Assembly: GCF_900172265.1 (NCBI RefSeq)
Contig: NZ_FWFK01000005.1
Span: 1-64,000, forward strand
Source of the DNA: Roseivivax jejudonensis
Lineage (GTDB): Bacteria > Pseudomonadota > Alphaproteobacteria > Rhodobacterales > Rhodobacteraceae
Direction of reading: 5' to 3'
Length of the DNA: 64,000 nucleotides
The notes under the pieces were generated by a model. The model saw nothing but the letters and a program-made list of their open reading frames with translations, did not search any database and was not told where the DNA came from. The stretch's first letter is position 1. Every line of letters starts with the position of its first letter. The position numbers and the translations under genes are program-made. Positions 47,884 through 58,251 of this stretch are shown here, one piece after another.

Positions 47884-48496
47884 GGGCGACATCTCCAATC
47901 TGCAGAATGACGGCGTCGGGGTGTGTCCCACTTTTATGCCGGGTCATCGAAAATGACCATGCGGCCTGGGCGTCTGCGACCTCTTTTTCCCAGGTGGCAC
48001 CTTTGGGAAACAACGCGGTACCGCCCGATGCCATGTGCCGCGCGGCGTAAGACAGCAAGGTTGCCAGATCGGCGAGCGCGCGCGCGCTCACCACGTCTGC
48101 CGCAAGCGGTTCGGTACACTCCGCCCGCTCGGACACCACGGTCGCGGTCAGTCCTGTTTCGCGGATCACGGTCCGAAGGAATGTCGCCTTGCGAAGATCG
48201 GACTCCACAAGCGTGAACGTCGTGTCCGGGCTTCGCTCCAGCGCCAGGATCGCACAGACGAGCCCTGGAAATCCTGCACCCGATCCGAGATCCGCCCAAC
48301 GTCGTGCCGTCGGCGCGCAGGCGAAGATCTGAGCGGAATCCGCAATATGCCGGTTTTCGAGGTCCGCCAGAGTGGTCCGCGATACGAGGTTGATCTTCGG
48401 CGACCACTTGCGGACAAGGTTGGCGTAATGCTCCAGCCGTTCCGTTGTTTCACGTGAAACATCGGGCAGCACACCCGCCATCCCGCCAACGGTCAT
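47876..48496 (-). CDS. rsmG: 16S rRNA (guanine-N7) methyltransferase RsmG
   Basis: 206 residues. SAM-dependent methylation of G527 (E. coli numbering). [12 protein letters not shown] is the SAM loop; [14 protein letters not shown] and SARALADL are family motifs. A parS site is embedded in codons for VSRET near the N-terminus. Its ATG overlaps the mnmG stop (ATGA). Confidence 0.95.
   Translation of the reverse strand: MTVGGMAGVLPDVSRETTERLEHYANLVRKWSPKINLVSRTTLADLENRHIADSAQIFACAPTARRWADLGSGAGFPGLVCAILALERSPDTTFTLVESDLRKATFLRTVIRETGLTATVVSERAECTEPLAADVVSARALADLATLLSYAARHMASGGTALFPKGATWEKEVADAQAAWSFSMTRHKSGTHPDAVILQIGDVAHV
48446..48461. other. parS: parS site (perfect)
   Basis: TGTTTCACGTGAAACA, an exact 16-base palindrome equal to the bacterial parS consensus, within the 5' part of rsmG. 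ParB nucleates here and spreads as a clamp. Confidence 0.92.
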
Positions 48497-50370
48497 GCAG
48501 AGCGCTTCCGCGCGTCGTGCCGAAGCCGCGACAGAATCAAGGTCAGCGCCGCCGGCGTCATGCCGTCGATCCGTCCGGCCTGGGCAAGATTGTTCGGCCG
48601 CGCAGCGTCGAGCTTGGTTTTCAGCTCATTCGAAAGACCATCGAGCGCCGAGAAGTCGAAACCGGTTGGAATTGCCGTCGCCTCTTCACGGCGCAGAACC
48701 GCAACGTCCTCGCGCTGCCGCTCGATGTAATTTGCGTAGATCGCATCATATTTGAGCTGTTGCCGAATCCGCGGGGCGAGATTCTGAAGTGCCGGTGCTG
48801 CGGGTTCGAGCTGGGCGACATCCACATCCGCGAATGCCAGGACCTGAGATCCGGTGCGGCGCGTTCCGTCCGCGTTCACCTCGATGCCGAGCGCCTTGAG
48901 ATCCTTGGGCGTGAGGCTGAGCGCCTCCAGAACGTCGCGCGCCGCATTGAGCGACTCCATCTTCCGACCGAACGTTTCGCGACGCTCCGCGCCGACGCAC
49001 CCGACCTCGATCCCTTTCGGCGTCAACCTCTGATCCGCATTGTCCGCGCGGAGCGACAAACGAAATTCGGCGCGGGACGTGAACATGCGATAAGGTTCTG
49101 ATACCCCCCGCGTCGTCAGATCATCGACCATGACGCCGATGTAGCTGTCCGCGCGGCTGAACGTGACCGGATCCCGCCCCATGGCGGACGCAGCGGCGTT
49201 GAGCCCCGCGACGAGCCCTTGCGCCGCCGCCTCCTCGTAGCCGGTCGTGCCATTGATCTGTCCGGCCAAAAACAGCCCATCGCAGGCACCGACCGCGAGG
49301 CGGAGATCCAACGCCCGGGGGTCGACGTAATCGTATTCGATCGCGTACCCGGGCTGCTCGATCTCGACTGCCTCGAGCCCGACAATCGTTCGAACGTACT
49401 CCGCTTGGACATCCACAGGAAGCGAGGTCGATATGCCGTTCGGATAGATGATGTGCGTATCCAATCCCTCGGGTTCGAGGAAGATCTGGTGCGATTCCTT
49501 TTCCGCAAAGCGCACGACCTTGTCTTCGATCGACGGGCAATACCGTGGTCCGACGCCATTGATGTGCCCGCCATACATCGCGGACCGATGCAGGTTTTCC
49601 GTGATGATCTCGTGCGTGCGCGCGTTCGTGTGCGTGATACCGCACGCCACTTGTCGCGCCCTAGGCGAGTCGGACAGAAAAGAGAACAGGACTGGATCGT
49701 CGTCGCCCGGCTGGGATTCCAAGCGCGTCCAGTCGATCGTCCGTCCGTCCAGACGCGGCGGCGTTCCGGTTTTCAAGCGACCGAGCGGCAGTCCAAGATC
49801 GTCGATCCGGCTCGCCAGACGCTCTGACGCGCGGTCGCCCATTCGGCCGCCAGATCGACGCTCATCGCCGATATGAATGACGCCGCGCAGGAAGGTGCCC
49901 GTCGTCAGTACGACCGCCTTGGCCGCAACGACGCTACCATCCGCAAGACTGACACCGGTGACGCGGGCGGACTGCATCTCGAGATCGACGACCTCTCCGA
50001 GGACGATGTCGAGGTTTGGTTGGGATTTTATCTCTGCCAGCATATGCGTCCGGTACAACGCACGATCCGCCTGAGCCCTGGGGCCCTGAACCGCTGGGCC
50101 CTTCCGACGATTGAGCAAGCGAAATTGGATGCCCGCGCGATCCGCGACGCGTCCCATCACACCATCGAGTGCATCGATTTCGCGAACGAGGTGACCTTTC
50201 CCGAGTCCCCCGATCGCCGGATTGCACGACATCACGCCAATATCCGACTCGCGCATCGTAACAAGCGCAGTCTTCGCACCCGTCCGGGCAGCCGCGTGCG
50301 CGGCGTCCGCACCAGCGTGACCGCCCCCGATGACCACCACGTCGTAGCCCTGATGTTTCACGTGAAACAC
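48493..50370 (-). CDS. mnmG: tRNA uridine 5-carboxymethylaminomethyl modification enzyme MnmG
   Basis: 625 residues. FAD enzyme that, with MnmE, modifies the wobble uridine of several tRNAs. FAD-binding [17 protein letters not shown] at the N-terminus, [16 protein letters not shown] and [15 protein letters not shown] are diagnostic. The start codon is GTG and lies inside a parS palindrome: codons 1-6 (MFHVKH) are read from the site itself. It is 12 bases downstream of mnmE. Confidence 0.95.
   Translation of the reverse strand: MFHVKHQGYDVVVIGGGHAGADAAHAAARTGAKTALVTMRESDIGVMSCNPAIGGLGKGHLVREIDALDGVMGRVADRAGIQFRLLNRRKGPAVQGPRAQADRALYRTHMLAEIKSQPNLDIVLGEVVDLEMQSARVTGVSLADGSVVAAKAVVLTTGTFLRGVIHIGDERRSGGRMGDRASERLASRIDDLGLPLGRLKTGTPPRLDGRTIDWTRLESQPGDDDPVLFSFLSDSPRARQVACGITHTNARTHEIITENLHRSAMYGGHINGVGPRYCPSIEDKVVRFAEKESHQIFLEPEGLDTHIIYPNGISTSLPVDVQAEYVRTIVGLEAVEIEQPGYAIEYDYVDPRALDLRLAVGACDGLFLAGQINGTTGYEEAAAQGLVAGLNAAASAMGRDPVTFSRADSYIGVMVDDLTTRGVSEPYRMFTSRAEFRLSLRADNADQRLTPKGIEVGCVGAERRETFGRKMESLNAARDVLEALSLTPKDLKALGIEVNADGTRRTGSQVLAFADVDVAQLEPAAPALQNLAPRIRQQLKYDAIYANYIERQREDVAVLRREEATAIPTGFDFSALDGLSNELKTKLDAARPNNLAQAGRIDGMTPAALTLILSRLRHDARKRSA
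50354..50369. other. parS: parS site (perfect), overlapping the mnmG start
   Basis: TGTTTCACGTGAAACA, identical to the site in rsmG. It lies across the first codons of mnmG, so ParB binding could affect mnmG translation-initiation-region transcription. Confidence 0.92.
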
Positions 50371-50382
50371 TCCGTCGATCGA

Positions 50383-51675
50383 TCATTTCCCAAGGCAGAA
50401 GCTCGCAAAGATCTCGTCGAGAACGGTCTCGACATCCACCTTTCCCACGAGCGCATCCAGACGACGAATCGCCGTCCTCACCTCTTCCGCCGCGATATCA
50501 TACATTTCCGGCCCCTGCGCCACCACGTCCACAGCCGCCTCAAGCCGATCGGCTCCGGCCGTCATGGCGAGCCGATGCCGCTCCCGAGTCACCAGCCCGG
50601 CAGATGCCGCACGCCCTTCAAGCGCCCGCCGAACGTCATCAATCACGCGATCCAGCCCGGCCCCGGTCAGAGCGGAGATTCCCTCTCCGCTACCGAGGTC
50701 CGACTTCGTCCGATACGACAGGTCTCCTGCTTGCGCGCGAACCCCGCCAAAGCTCGAAGGATCATCCGTGGCTTCGCTCAGAAATATCCGCAGGTCCGCT
50801 GCCTCGGCGCGTTCCTTTGCGCGGGCCACGCCGATCGCCTCCACCGCATCGCCGGTCTCGCGCAACCCGGCTGTATCCAGGAGCGTTACGGCCAGGCCGC
50901 CGAGATCCATCCGCACCTCGATCACGTCGCGCGTTGTTCCGGCAATGTCCGACGTGATCGCCGCGTCGCGTCCCGCGAGGGCATTCAACAACGTCGACTT
51001 GCCGACATTCGGCGCACCGACAATCGCCACTTCGAACCCGGTACGCACCCTCTCCGCCCCGTCGAAACCGGCGAGTTCCGTGCGAACGGAATGCCGAACG
51101 TCCTCGAGCAGGTCCATGACTTCGCCCGACACGTCGGTCGGGATGTCCTCGTCCGCGAAGTCGATCACTGCTTCGAGAAGAGAGGCCGCGCGGACCAGCT
51201 TCACCCGCCAAATCGCGACGCGCTCGCCCAACGCGCCGGCAAAGATCCGAAGCGCCTGCTGACGCTGGGCCTCGGTTTCGGCATCGATCAGATCGGCGAG
51301 CGCTTCGACCTGCGACAGGTCGAGGCGTCCATTGTCCATCGCCCTTCGCGTGAACTCCCCCGGCTCGGCCGGACGAAGCCCGGGAAGACCAGACAATGCC
51401 GCCAGGACCGCCTGGATGATCGCCATCGAACCGTGCAGATGAAATTCGACAACCGCTTCGCCGGTAAAACTGCGCCCCGGCTCGAACACCAGCACCAGCG
51501 CTTCGTCGAGAAAGGCACCTGCGGCGTCCGTCAGGCGCCGGATGCTTGCGCGGCGCGGCTCGGGCAACGTCCCGGCAAGGCGGATGCCCGCCGCCCCGGC
51601 CTTTGGCCCCGACACCCGTACCACGGCCACGCCCGCCTTCCCCGGCGCGGTGGCCAGGGCAAAGATCGTGTCCAT
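50383..51675 (-). CDS. mnmE: tRNA modification GTPase MnmE
   Basis: 430 residues. N-terminal folate-binding domain ([21 protein letters not shown]), helical domain, G domain with [24 protein letters not shown] and TKSD, and the C-terminal C-L-G-K motif that ends the protein. Partner of MnmG, encoded next. Its start is 12 bases after the rho stop. Confidence 0.95.
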   Translation of the reverse strand: MDTIFALATAPGKAGVAVVRVSGPKAGAAGIRLAGTLPEPRRASIRRLTDAAGAFLDEALVLVFEPGRSFTGEAVVEFHLHGSMAIIQAVLAALSGLPGLRPAEPGEFTRRAMDNGRLDLSQVEALADLIDAETEAQRQQALRIFAGALGERVAIWRVKLVRAASLLEAVIDFADEDIPTDVSGEVMDLLEDVRHSVRTELAGFDGAERVRTGFEVAIVGAPNVGKSTLLNALAGRDAAITSDIAGTTRDVIEVRMDLGGLAVTLLDTAGLRETGDAVEAIGVARAKERAEAADLRIFLSEATDDPSSFGGVRAQAGDLSYRTKSDLGSGEGISALTGAGLDRVIDDVRRALEGRAASAGLVTRERHRLAMTAGADRLEAAVDVVAQGPEMYDIAAEEVRTAIRRLDALVGKVDVETVLDEIFASFCLGK

Positions 51676-51687
51676 GGCATCACCTCG

Positions 51688-52959
51688 TCAGGTGTTCATC
51701 GAGTCGAAGAATTCCGAGTTTGTCTTGGTCTGCTTGAGCTTGGACAACAGGAACTCGATCGCATCGGTCGTGCCCATCGGGTTCAGGATCCGGCGCAAGA
51801 CGAAGGTCTTCTGAAGATCTGCCTTGTCGACCAGCAGTTCTTCCTTCCGGGTGCCCGACTTCAGGATGTCCATCGCCGGGAACACGCGCTTGTCGGCAAC
51901 CTTGCGGTCCAGCACGATCTCGGAGTTGCCGGTGCCCTTGAACTCTTCGAAGATCACTTCGTCCATCCGGCTACCGGTATCGATCAGCGCGGTCGAGATG
52001 ATGGTGAGCGATCCGCCCTCTTCGATGTTCCGGGCCGCGCCGAAGAAGCGCTTCGGACGTTGCAGTGCGTTCGCGTCGACACCACCGGTCAGAACTTTGC
52101 CCGACGATGGTACCACCGTGTTGAACGCACGACCAAGTCTTGTGATCGAATCCAGAAGAATAACAACATCTCGCTTATGCTCGACGAGACGCTTCGCCTT
52201 CTCGATCACCATTTCGCTGACCGCGACGTGCCGCGTCGCCGGCTCGTCGAAGGTCGACGAGATGACCTCGCCCTTCACCGAGCGCTGCATGTCGGTCACC
52301 TCTTCGGGCCGCTCGTCGATCAGCAGCACGATCAGGTAGCATTCGGGGTGGTTGCGCTCGATCGAGCTCGCGATGTTCTGCAGGAGCACGGTCTTGCCCG
52401 TTCGCGGCGGCGCCACGATCAACGACCGCTGGCCTTTCCCGATCGGCGCCACCAGGTCGATGATCCGGGCGGAGCGATCCTTGATCGTCGGATCCTCGAT
52501 CTCCATCTTGAGCCGCTCGTCGGGATAGAGCGGCGTGAGGTTGTCGAAGGCGATCTTGTGCCGCGCCTTCTCCGGATCCTCGAAGTTGATCTGACCGACA
52601 TCGATGAGCGCGAAGTACCGCTCGTTGTCGTCGGGCGCCTTGATCTGCCCCTCGACGGAATCCCCCGTCCGCAGCGAGAACTTCCGGATCATGTCGGGCG
52701 ACACGTAGATGTCGTCCGGGCCCGGTAGGTAGTTCGCTTCCGGCGAGCGCAGGAAGCCGAAGCCGTCCTGCAGCACCTCGAGCACGCCGTCACCGTAGAT
52801 GTCCCAGCCTTCGTCCGCACGCTCGCGCAGGATCTGGAACATCATCTCGCCCTTGCGCATGGTCGAGGCGTTCTCGATCTCGAGCTCCTCGGCCAGCGCC
52901 AGGAGCGCCTTGGGGCTCTGCGCCTTGAGGTCGGACAGGTTCAGTTTCTCGAGGTTCAT
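51688..52959 (-). CDS. rho: Transcription termination factor Rho
   Basis: 423 residues, normal length. RNA-dependent helicase that ends transcription. N-terminal helical and cold-shock-like RNA-binding part ([13 protein letters not shown]), Walker [13 protein letters not shown], Walker [18 protein letters not shown]-loop and R-loop ([26 protein letters not shown]). First gene on the left side of the probable origin. Confidence 0.97.
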   Translation of the reverse strand: MNLEKLNLSDLKAQSPKALLALAEELEIENASTMRKGEMMFQILRERADEGWDIYGDGVLEVLQDGFGFLRSPEANYLPGPDDIYVSPDMIRKFSLRTGDSVEGQIKAPDDNERYFALIDVGQINFEDPEKARHKIAFDNLTPLYPDERLKMEIEDPTIKDRSARIIDLVAPIGKGQRSLIVAPPRTGKTVLLQNIASSIERNHPECYLIVLLIDERPEEVTDMQRSVKGEVISSTFDEPATRHVAVSEMVIEKAKRLVEHKRDVVILLDSITRLGRAFNTVVPSSGKVLTGGVDANALQRPKRFFGAARNIEEGGSLTIISTALIDTGSRMDEVIFEEFKGTGNSEIVLDRKVADKRVFPAMDILKSGTRKEELLVDKADLQKTFVLRRILNPMGTTDAIEFLLSKLKQTKTNSEFFDSMNT

Positions 52960-53540
52960 CTGCGTCTCCGATGCACGCAGCCCGTGGCAGGTCGCGGCAC
53001 GTCTTTGCTGGCACGGGCGCGCCGTGCGGATCGGTCATGTGTCGTCGGGATGTTTCTCCTCGGACGAGGAGTGAGTGGGGAGATAGACAGCCACCGCGTC
53101 GGAGTCAATCCGTGCCGGCCTATGAGGCGCCCCGGTCCGGTCTCCCTACTCAATCATATCTTTAAGAAAGAGTTGATTTGGAAAGTAGGGAGCCGGATTT
53201 CTGTGGATTACGCGATCCTCCATGCCGTTGTGCACATCCTGGCCGGTATGTGGACAAGTCACGGGACGAGTCCGCGCACATTGGTATACGACCGAAAAAA
53301 GAATATTCTGATCAACAGGATACGAAATAGCGCTGAGCAAACCGGGCGTGGGACAAAACCGCTGCGGGCCGGCTGACCGCCGGTTCTCAACAGGCGCAGA
53401 CTTGTCCTTCCCCCGGGCGGAGAAGATCGGGACCGACCGGGACGGATCAGCGGGTTGTCCACGTCGCTTGCATTGACGGCAGGATTTCCGCAGAACCGCG
53501 CGCAGATCTCGCCTGCACTTGTGCCCGGAATTGTCCCCAG
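52960..53540. other. oriC: Probable chromosomal replication origin (oriC) between rho and maf
   Basis: 581 bases without a gene, AT-rich by local standards at 53145-53190 and 53281-53335. DnaA-box-like 9-mers: TGTGGATTA (53202-53210), TTGTGCACA (53228-53236), TGTGGACAA (53249-53257), TGATCAACA (53309-53317), TTGTCCACG (53455-53463) and TTGTCCCCA (53531-53539). The flanks (rho-mnmE-mnmG-rsmG-parAB on one side, maf-aroE-coaE-dnaQ-secB on the other) are the conserved alphaproteobacterial origin order, here without hemE. parS sites lie within 5 kb. Genes read away from it on both sides. Confidence 0.78.
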
Positions 53541-54140
53541 ATGTCTTTCGAGCTGGTCCTCGCATCCGCGTCTCAGATCCGGTCCGACATGTTGCGCCGT
53601 GCCGGAATTCCGCACCGATCCGAGCCCGCGCGAATCGACGAATCAGCGGCCCGCGCCGGTCTGGAGGCCGAGGGCGCCGGCCCGCGCGACCTCGCCGATG
53701 CACTGGCAGAGATGAAGGCACGCAAGCTCGCGGCGCGTCACCCCGGGGCGCTCGTGCTTGGCTGTGACCAGATCCTCGCCGGCCCCGATGGCGTGATGGC
53801 CAAGCCCGAAACCCGCGCCGAGGCGGCCGATCAGCTGCGCCTGCTGCGTGGCACCCGCCACCAGCTTCTCTCGGCCGCGGTCCTCTACGAGAACGCGGAA
53901 CCGGTCTGGCGGCATGTCGGCGTCGCGCGACTCGTGATGCGCGACTTTTCCGACGCTTTCCTCGATGCCTATCTCGACCGCAACTGGCCCGACGTCGCCA
54001 GCTCTGTCGGCGCCTACAAGCTTGAGGAGGAGGGCGTGCGCCTGTTCTCGCGGATAGAGGGCGACCACTTCACGATACTGGGTCTGCCGCTTCTCGAACT
54101 CGTCAGCTACCTCACGCTGCGGGGCGATCTGCCGTCATGA
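53541..54140 (+). CDS. maf: Maf-family nucleotide pyrophosphatase
   Basis: 199 residues. Hydrolyses non-canonical or house-cleaning nucleoside triphosphates. Substrate motif LVLASASQIRSDML, catalytic region VLGCDQILAGPDGVMAKP and SVGAYKLEEEGVRLF. First rightward gene beyond the probable origin; overlaps aroE by 4 bases. Confidence 0.93.
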   Translation: MSFELVLASASQIRSDMLRRAGIPHRSEPARIDESAARAGLEAEGAGPRDLADALAEMKARKLAARHPGALVLGCDQILAGPDGVMAKPETRAEAADQLRLLRGTRHQLLSAAVLYENAEPVWRHVGVARLVMRDFSDAFLDAYLDRNWPDVASSVGAYKLEEEGVRLFSRIEGDHFTILGLPLLELVSYLTLRGDLPS

Positions 54141-54979
54141 CCCGCGATACCCCTGCCCGGATTCCGCTCGCCGCGGTGATCGGCCACCCGATCGCGCATT
54201 CGCGTTCGCCGCGGCTGCACGGCTATTGGCTGCGCAAGCACGGCATTCCGGGGCATTACGTGCCGCTCGATGTCGCGCCCGACGCGCTCGAACGCGTGAT
54301 CCGCACCCTCCCCGAGATGGGTTTCGTCGGCGCCAACGTGACGATCCCGCACAAGGAGGCGACGCTCGAACTGGCCGATCTCGTCACCGACCGCGCAACG
54401 CTGATCGGCGCCGTCAACACGCTGATCTTCCGCAAGGACGGGCGCATCCACGCCGACAACACCGACGGCTACGGGTTCCTGTCGAACCTGCGCCAGGGCG
54501 CGCCGGAGTGGCGGCCCGAGGCGGGCCCTGCTCTAGTGCTCGGCGCCGGCGGCGCTGCACGCGCGGTGATCGCCGCTCTGCTCGAAACCGGCGTTCCGGA
54601 AATCGTGCTGACCAATCGCACCCGCCTTCGGGCCGATCGCCTGCGCGACGCGTTTGGCCACCGCATCCGCGTCATCGATTGGGTGCAGGCCGGAAACGCC
54701 ATCGATGACGCGACTCTCGTGGTGAACACGACGTCGCTCGGCATGGTCGGCAAGCCCGAGCTTCGCGTGCCGCTCGACGGTCTGCGCCCCGGGACGGTCG
54801 TCAACGATCTCGTCTATGCGCCGCTCGAAACCCGTTTGCTGCGAATTGCCGCCGAACAGGGCGCGACGGCCGTCGACGGGCTCGGCATGCTGCTTCACCA
54901 GGCAGTGCCGGGCTTCGAACGCTGGTTCGGCCATCGGCCAGAGGTCGACGAGGCCACGCGCGCCGCCGTTCTGCGATGA
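54137..54979 (+). CDS. aroE: Shikimate dehydrogenase
   Basis: 280 residues. NADP-dependent reduction of 3-dehydroshikimate. Substrate site IGHPIAHSRSPRLH, catalytic Lys in NVTIPHKEATLE, Asp in NTDGYGF, and NADP loop LGAGGAARAVIAALLE. Overlaps coaE by 4 bases (ATGA). Confidence 0.95.
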   Translation: MTRDTPARIPLAAVIGHPIAHSRSPRLHGYWLRKHGIPGHYVPLDVAPDALERVIRTLPEMGFVGANVTIPHKEATLELADLVTDRATLIGAVNTLIFRKDGRIHADNTDGYGFLSNLRQGAPEWRPEAGPALVLGAGGAARAVIAALLETGVPEIVLTNRTRLRADRLRDAFGHRIRVIDWVQAGNAIDDATLVVNTTSLGMVGKPELRVPLDGLRPGTVVNDLVYAPLETRLLRIAAEQGATAVDGLGMLLHQAVPGFERWFGHRPEVDEATRAAVLR

Positions 54980-55560
54980 CGTTCCGGCTCGGTCTCACGG
55001 GATCCATCGGCATGGGCAAGTCGACCACGGCCGAGATGTTCGCGCGCGAGGGCTGTGCCGTCTGGGATGCCGATGCCACGGTGCACCGCCTGTACGGCCC
55101 CGGCGGCGCGGCAGTTGCGCCGCTTGCCTCGGCCTTCCCCGCCGCCGTCGTCGACGGCGCGGTGGATCGCGCCGCGCTCCGGGCCGCGATCAATGCCGAT
55201 CCAGCCGCGCTCGGACGGATCGAGGCGATCGTGCACCCGCTCGTCCAGGCCGACCGCGCGGACTTTGCCCGACAGACATCCGCCGATATCGCTGTCTTCG
55301 ACATCCCGCTTTTGTTCGAGACGGGCGCGGAGGCCGAGATGGACGCCGTCGCCTGCGTGCGGGTTTCACGTGAAACCCAGGCCGACCGCGTCCTTGCGCG
55401 CGGCACCATGACACGCGATCAGTTCGAGGTGATCCTCGCCAAGCAGATGCCGATCGATGACAAGGTCGCGCGAGCCGAGTACGTCATCGATACGACCACG
55501 CTTGAGAGTGCCGCGCGCGACGTGCACTCTGTGCTCAACGACATCCGAAGCAGGCTCTGA
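54976..55560 (+). CDS. coaE: Dephospho-CoA kinase
   Basis: 194 residues. Last step of coenzyme A synthesis. P-loop [27 protein letters not shown] and [12 protein letters not shown] parS-type palindrome lies in the codons for RVSRET in the second half. Two bases separate it from dnaQ. Confidence 0.95.
   Translation: MTFRLGLTGSIGMGKSTTAEMFAREGCAVWDADATVHRLYGPGGAAVAPLASAFPAAVVDGAVDRAALRAAINADPAALGRIEAIVHPLVQADRADFARQTSADIAVFDIPLLFETGAEAEMDAVACVRVSRETQADRVLARGTMTRDQFEVILAKQMPIDDKVARAEYVIDTTTLESAARDVHSVLNDIRSRL
55361..55378. other. parS: parS-type palindrome in coaE
   Basis: GGGTTTCACGTGAAACCC is a perfect 18-base palindrome with the full GTTTCACGTGAAAC core; only the outermost bases of the 16-mer differ from the consensus (G/C instead of T/A). 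It lies on the opposite side of the probable origin from the two perfect sites. Confidence 0.8.
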
Positions 55561-55562
55561 CA

Positions 55563-56249
55563 ATGCGTGAAATCGTCCTCGACACCGAGACAACGGGCTT
55601 CGATCCGGAGCAGGGCGACCGCATCGTGGAGATCGGCGCGGTCGAGTTGTGGAACCACGTCGCCACGGGCAAGACATATCATCAGTACATCAATCCGGAG
55701 CGCGCGATGCCGCAGGAGGCGTTCGAGGTTCATGGCCTCGGCGATGACTTCCTGCGCGACAAGCCCGTGTTCGCCGACATCGCGGAGGCCTTCATCGCCT
55801 TCGTCGGTGACGCCAAGCTTGTCATCCATAATGCCGCGTTCGACATGAAGTTTCTGAACGCGGAACTCAGGTGGGTGAAGAAGCCCCTGCTGCCGTGGGA
55901 ACGGGCCGTCGACACGCTGGCCATCGCGCGGTCGAAATTTCCGGGCTCGCCGGCGTCGCTCGATGCGCTCTGCCGTCGCTTCGGAATCGACAATTCATCG
56001 CGCACCCTGCACGGCGCGCTGCTCGACAGCGAGATCCTGGCCGAAGTGTACCTCGAGCTGATCGGCGGCAAGCAGCCCGATTTCGGGCTGGCGCAGGGCG
56101 GAGCGGGCCTGTCGGCCGGGCCGGCCGACGACTGGCGCCCGCGTCCGCGCCCGACCCCGCTGCCATCCCGTCTGTCGGACAGCGAAAAGGCGGCTCACGC
56201 CGCCTTTGTCGAGGGTCTCGGGGAAAACGCGCTGTGGCGGCGGGCCTGA
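55563..56249 (+). CDS. dnaQ: DNA polymerase III epsilon subunit (proofreading exonuclease)
   Basis: 228 residues. 3'-5' exonuclease of the DEDDh type: D7 and E9 in [10 protein letters not shown], the Asp in [13 protein letters not shown], and [12 protein letters not shown] near residue 160. The C-terminal tail binds the polymerase subunit. Its last 60 bases contain a terminator hairpin that probably serves secB on the other strand. Confidence 0.94.
   Translation: MREIVLDTETTGFDPEQGDRIVEIGAVELWNHVATGKTYHQYINPERAMPQEAFEVHGLGDDFLRDKPVFADIAEAFIAFVGDAKLVIHNAAFDMKFLNAELRWVKKPLLPWERAVDTLAIARSKFPGSPASLDALCRRFGIDNSSRTLHGALLDSEILAEVYLELIGGKQPDFGLAQGGAGLSAGPADDWRPRPRPTPLPSRLSDSEKAAHAAFVEGLGENALWRRA
56186..56207 (-). 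terminator. Terminator of secB inside the dnaQ coding end
   Basis: AAAGGCGGC, loop TCAC, GCCGCCTTT is a perfect 9-bp stem. On the minus strand it runs into CCTTTTCGC, 47 bases after the secB stop, giving an intrinsic terminator. On the plus strand it is coding sequence of dnaQ. Confidence 0.6.
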
Positions 56250-56253
56250 CGGT

Positions 56254-56784
56254 TCAGGCCTGGCCCTGCGTTTCCGTGCCCTGGGCGGCCTGCGCCTTCT
56301 GGCGGCGCTGAAGCTCCGCGCGATAGAGCTGCACGAAATCGATGGTCTCGAGGTTCAGCGGCGGGAAGCCACCGTCGCGCGATACGTCGGCGACGATCCG
56401 GCGCACGAACGGAAACAGCATCCGCGGGCATTCGATCAGAAGGAACGGGTGCAGCTGGTTTTCCGGCACGTTCTCGATCTGGAAGATCCCGGCGTAGTCG
56501 ATCTCCATCAGGAACAGCTGATCCTGCGACTCCTTGGCCTTGCTGTCGACCTTGAGCTTCATCACCACTTCGTACTGGTTTTCGGTCTGCCGCTTCTTCG
56601 CGTCGAGATTGACCTGAACCTGCACGTCGGGCTGCGCGTTGCCGGTGCTGCCCTTCTGCGCGAGAATGTTCTCGAAGGACATGTCGCGAATGTACTGCGC
56701 GAGGACGTTCATCTTGACCTGCGGCGCTTGCTGCTGCGCGCCGGCGGCGCCGTTCTCGGGCGGGTTGGTGCTGGTGTCGCTCAT
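56254..56784 (-). CDS. secB: Protein-export chaperone SecB
   Basis: 176 residues, ATG 56784 (MSDTSTNPPENG); the longer reading has no ribosome-binding site. Tetrameric chaperone that keeps preproteins unfolded for SecA. QYIRDMSFENILA, VMKLKVDSKA and PFVRRIVADVSRDGGFPPL are characteristic. The N-terminus is Gln/Ala/Pro rich. Converges on dnaQ with 4 bases between stops. Confidence 0.95.
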   Translation of the reverse strand: MSDTSTNPPENGAAGAQQQAPQVKMNVLAQYIRDMSFENILAQKGSTGNAQPDVQVQVNLDAKKRQTENQYEVVMKLKVDSKAKESQDQLFLMEIDYAGIFQIENVPENQLHPFLLIECPRMLFPFVRRIVADVSRDGGFPPLNLETIDFVQLYRAELQRRQKAQAAQGTETQGQA

Positions 56785-56917
56785 CTGAGGCTCCCTGAAT
56801 ACAGTCAGCGCGAGCCTTACCAAGCGGTGACCCCCGGCTCAATCCTCCTGAGTGGGGGGCATATTTCCGCCGCGAGGCGTGTCGGCGCGGGCCCATCCCC
56901 GCGCCCAACCCCGGATT

Positions 56918-57487
56918 TCAGTGCTTGGTCCAGCCCGATCCCGGATGGGTCGGCCGCTTGCCGTGGGGCGCTTCATCCTTGCTACGCTGCGATGCCTGAG
57001 ACCCTTCGGCCGGTGACACGTCCGTGTAATCGCCATCGATCACGTCAGGGTCGCCGTGCCGACGCCGCTCGTGCGGGCCCTGTGGCCGGCGTCCGGGACC
57101 CGGCCCGGGCCGCGGCCCGGTGCCCATCTCGAAGCGCCGCATCTTCACGTGCTTGGACGCGCGCTGCATGACCGCCTTCCGCACCGGCGGCATCAGGAGC
57201 GCGAAGCCCACCGCGTCGGTAAAGAAGCCTGGCGTCAGAAGAAGTGCCCCGGCGATCAGGATCATCGCACCGTGGGCGATCGGCTCCGTCGGGTCTGACA
57301 GGTCGTTGAAGGAGCGGCGGATATCGTTCATCGCCATCGCGCCCTGAGACCGCACGAGCCACGTGCCGAGCGCCGCCGTCAGGATCACGATCCCGAGTGT
57401 CGGCCACAGACCGATTACACCACCGATCTGGATGAACAACGCGATCTCGAGCAGCGGAACGGTGAGAAACGCTACGAATAGCCACAT
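56918..57487 (-). CDS. fxsA: FxsA-family membrane protein
   Basis: 189 residues, ATG 57487 with GAAGGAGG. Cytoplasmic-membrane protein of the FxsA family (named for suppression of F exclusion of phage T7). Membrane segments about 2-22, 28-48 and 75-105; MILIAGALLLTPGFFTDAVGFALL is the signature. The C-terminal 70 residues are charged and rich in Arg, Gly and Pro. Confidence 0.9.
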   Translation of the reverse strand: MWLFVAFLTVPLLEIALFIQIGGVIGLWPTLGIVILTAALGTWLVRSQGAMAMNDIRRSFNDLSDPTEPIAHGAMILIAGALLLTPGFFTDAVGFALLMPPVRKAVMQRASKHVKMRRFEMGTGPRPGPGPGRRPQGPHERRRHGDPDVIDGDYTDVSPAEGSQASQRSKDEAPHGKRPTHPGSGWTKH

Positions 57488-57591
57488 GCGGAACGGCCTC
57501 CTTCGCCTCGGCGCCCCGGTAGACTTGCCGGCGGGCAAGACTTACATAAGTCCGAGCGACGACGCTTTCCATGCACCCAATCGAGGCAGTG

Positions 57592-58251
57592 ATGAATTCC
57601 CCGATGTTACAGCTTCTTGTCCTGGCGGGGATTGCCGTCTTCCTCATCCTGCGCCTGAAGAACGTCCTCGGCACGCGCGAGGGATACGAGAAGCCCCCGG
57701 CGCCGCCGCAGGGCCGCCAGACGACCGAACGGCGCGGCTTCGAGGTCATCGAGGGCGGGCCCGATCGAGATATCATCGATCACGTGCCCGAAGGCAGCGA
57801 CAGCGCACGTGCCCTGTCGCAGATGAAGCAGGCCGAACCATCCTTCGGCGTGGCCGACTTCCTGTCGGGCGCCCGCGGCGCCTACGAGATGATCCTGATG
57901 GCATTCGAGCGCGGCAAGCTCGACGAGATCGAGCCGTTCCTCGCCCCCGACGTCTACGACAGCTTCGCCGAAGTCGTCGAGGCGCGCGAGGCGCAGGGCC
58001 TGACCATCGAGGCCGAATTCGTCGGCGTGCGCGAACTCACGCTGACCGAAGCCACCTTCGACACCACCACCCGCATGGCCGAAATCACCGTGCGCTACGT
58101 GGGTGAGCTGACGCAGGTCGTCAAAGACGCCGAGGGCAATGTGGTCGAGGGCAGCGCGAGCCAGGTGAAGCGGCAGAAGGATGTCTGGACCTTCGCCCGA
58201 ACGATGGGCGCCGACGATCCGAACTGGCAACTGGTCGCCACGGGCGAATGA
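57592..58251 (+). CDS. Tim44-domain protein (TimA-like)
   Basis: 219 residues from ATG 57592, which has GAGG at the right distance; ATG 57571 has none. A single N-terminal membrane anchor (about 5-22, LQLLVLAGIAVFLILRL), a short linker, then a Tim44 domain (about 75-219, FLSGARGAYEMILMAFERGKLDE). Bacterial Tim44-like proteins are membrane-bound and related to mitochondrial import Tim44; their job is poorly defined. Coupled to mltA (ATGA). Confidence 0.88.
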   Translation: MNSPMLQLLVLAGIAVFLILRLKNVLGTREGYEKPPAPPQGRQTTERRGFEVIEGGPDRDIIDHVPEGSDSARALSQMKQAEPSFGVADFLSGARGAYEMILMAFERGKLDEIEPFLAPDVYDSFAEVVEAREAQGLTIEAEFVGVRELTLTEATFDTTTRMAEITVRYVGELTQVVKDAEGNVVEGSASQVKRQKDVWTFARTMGADDPNWQLVATGE

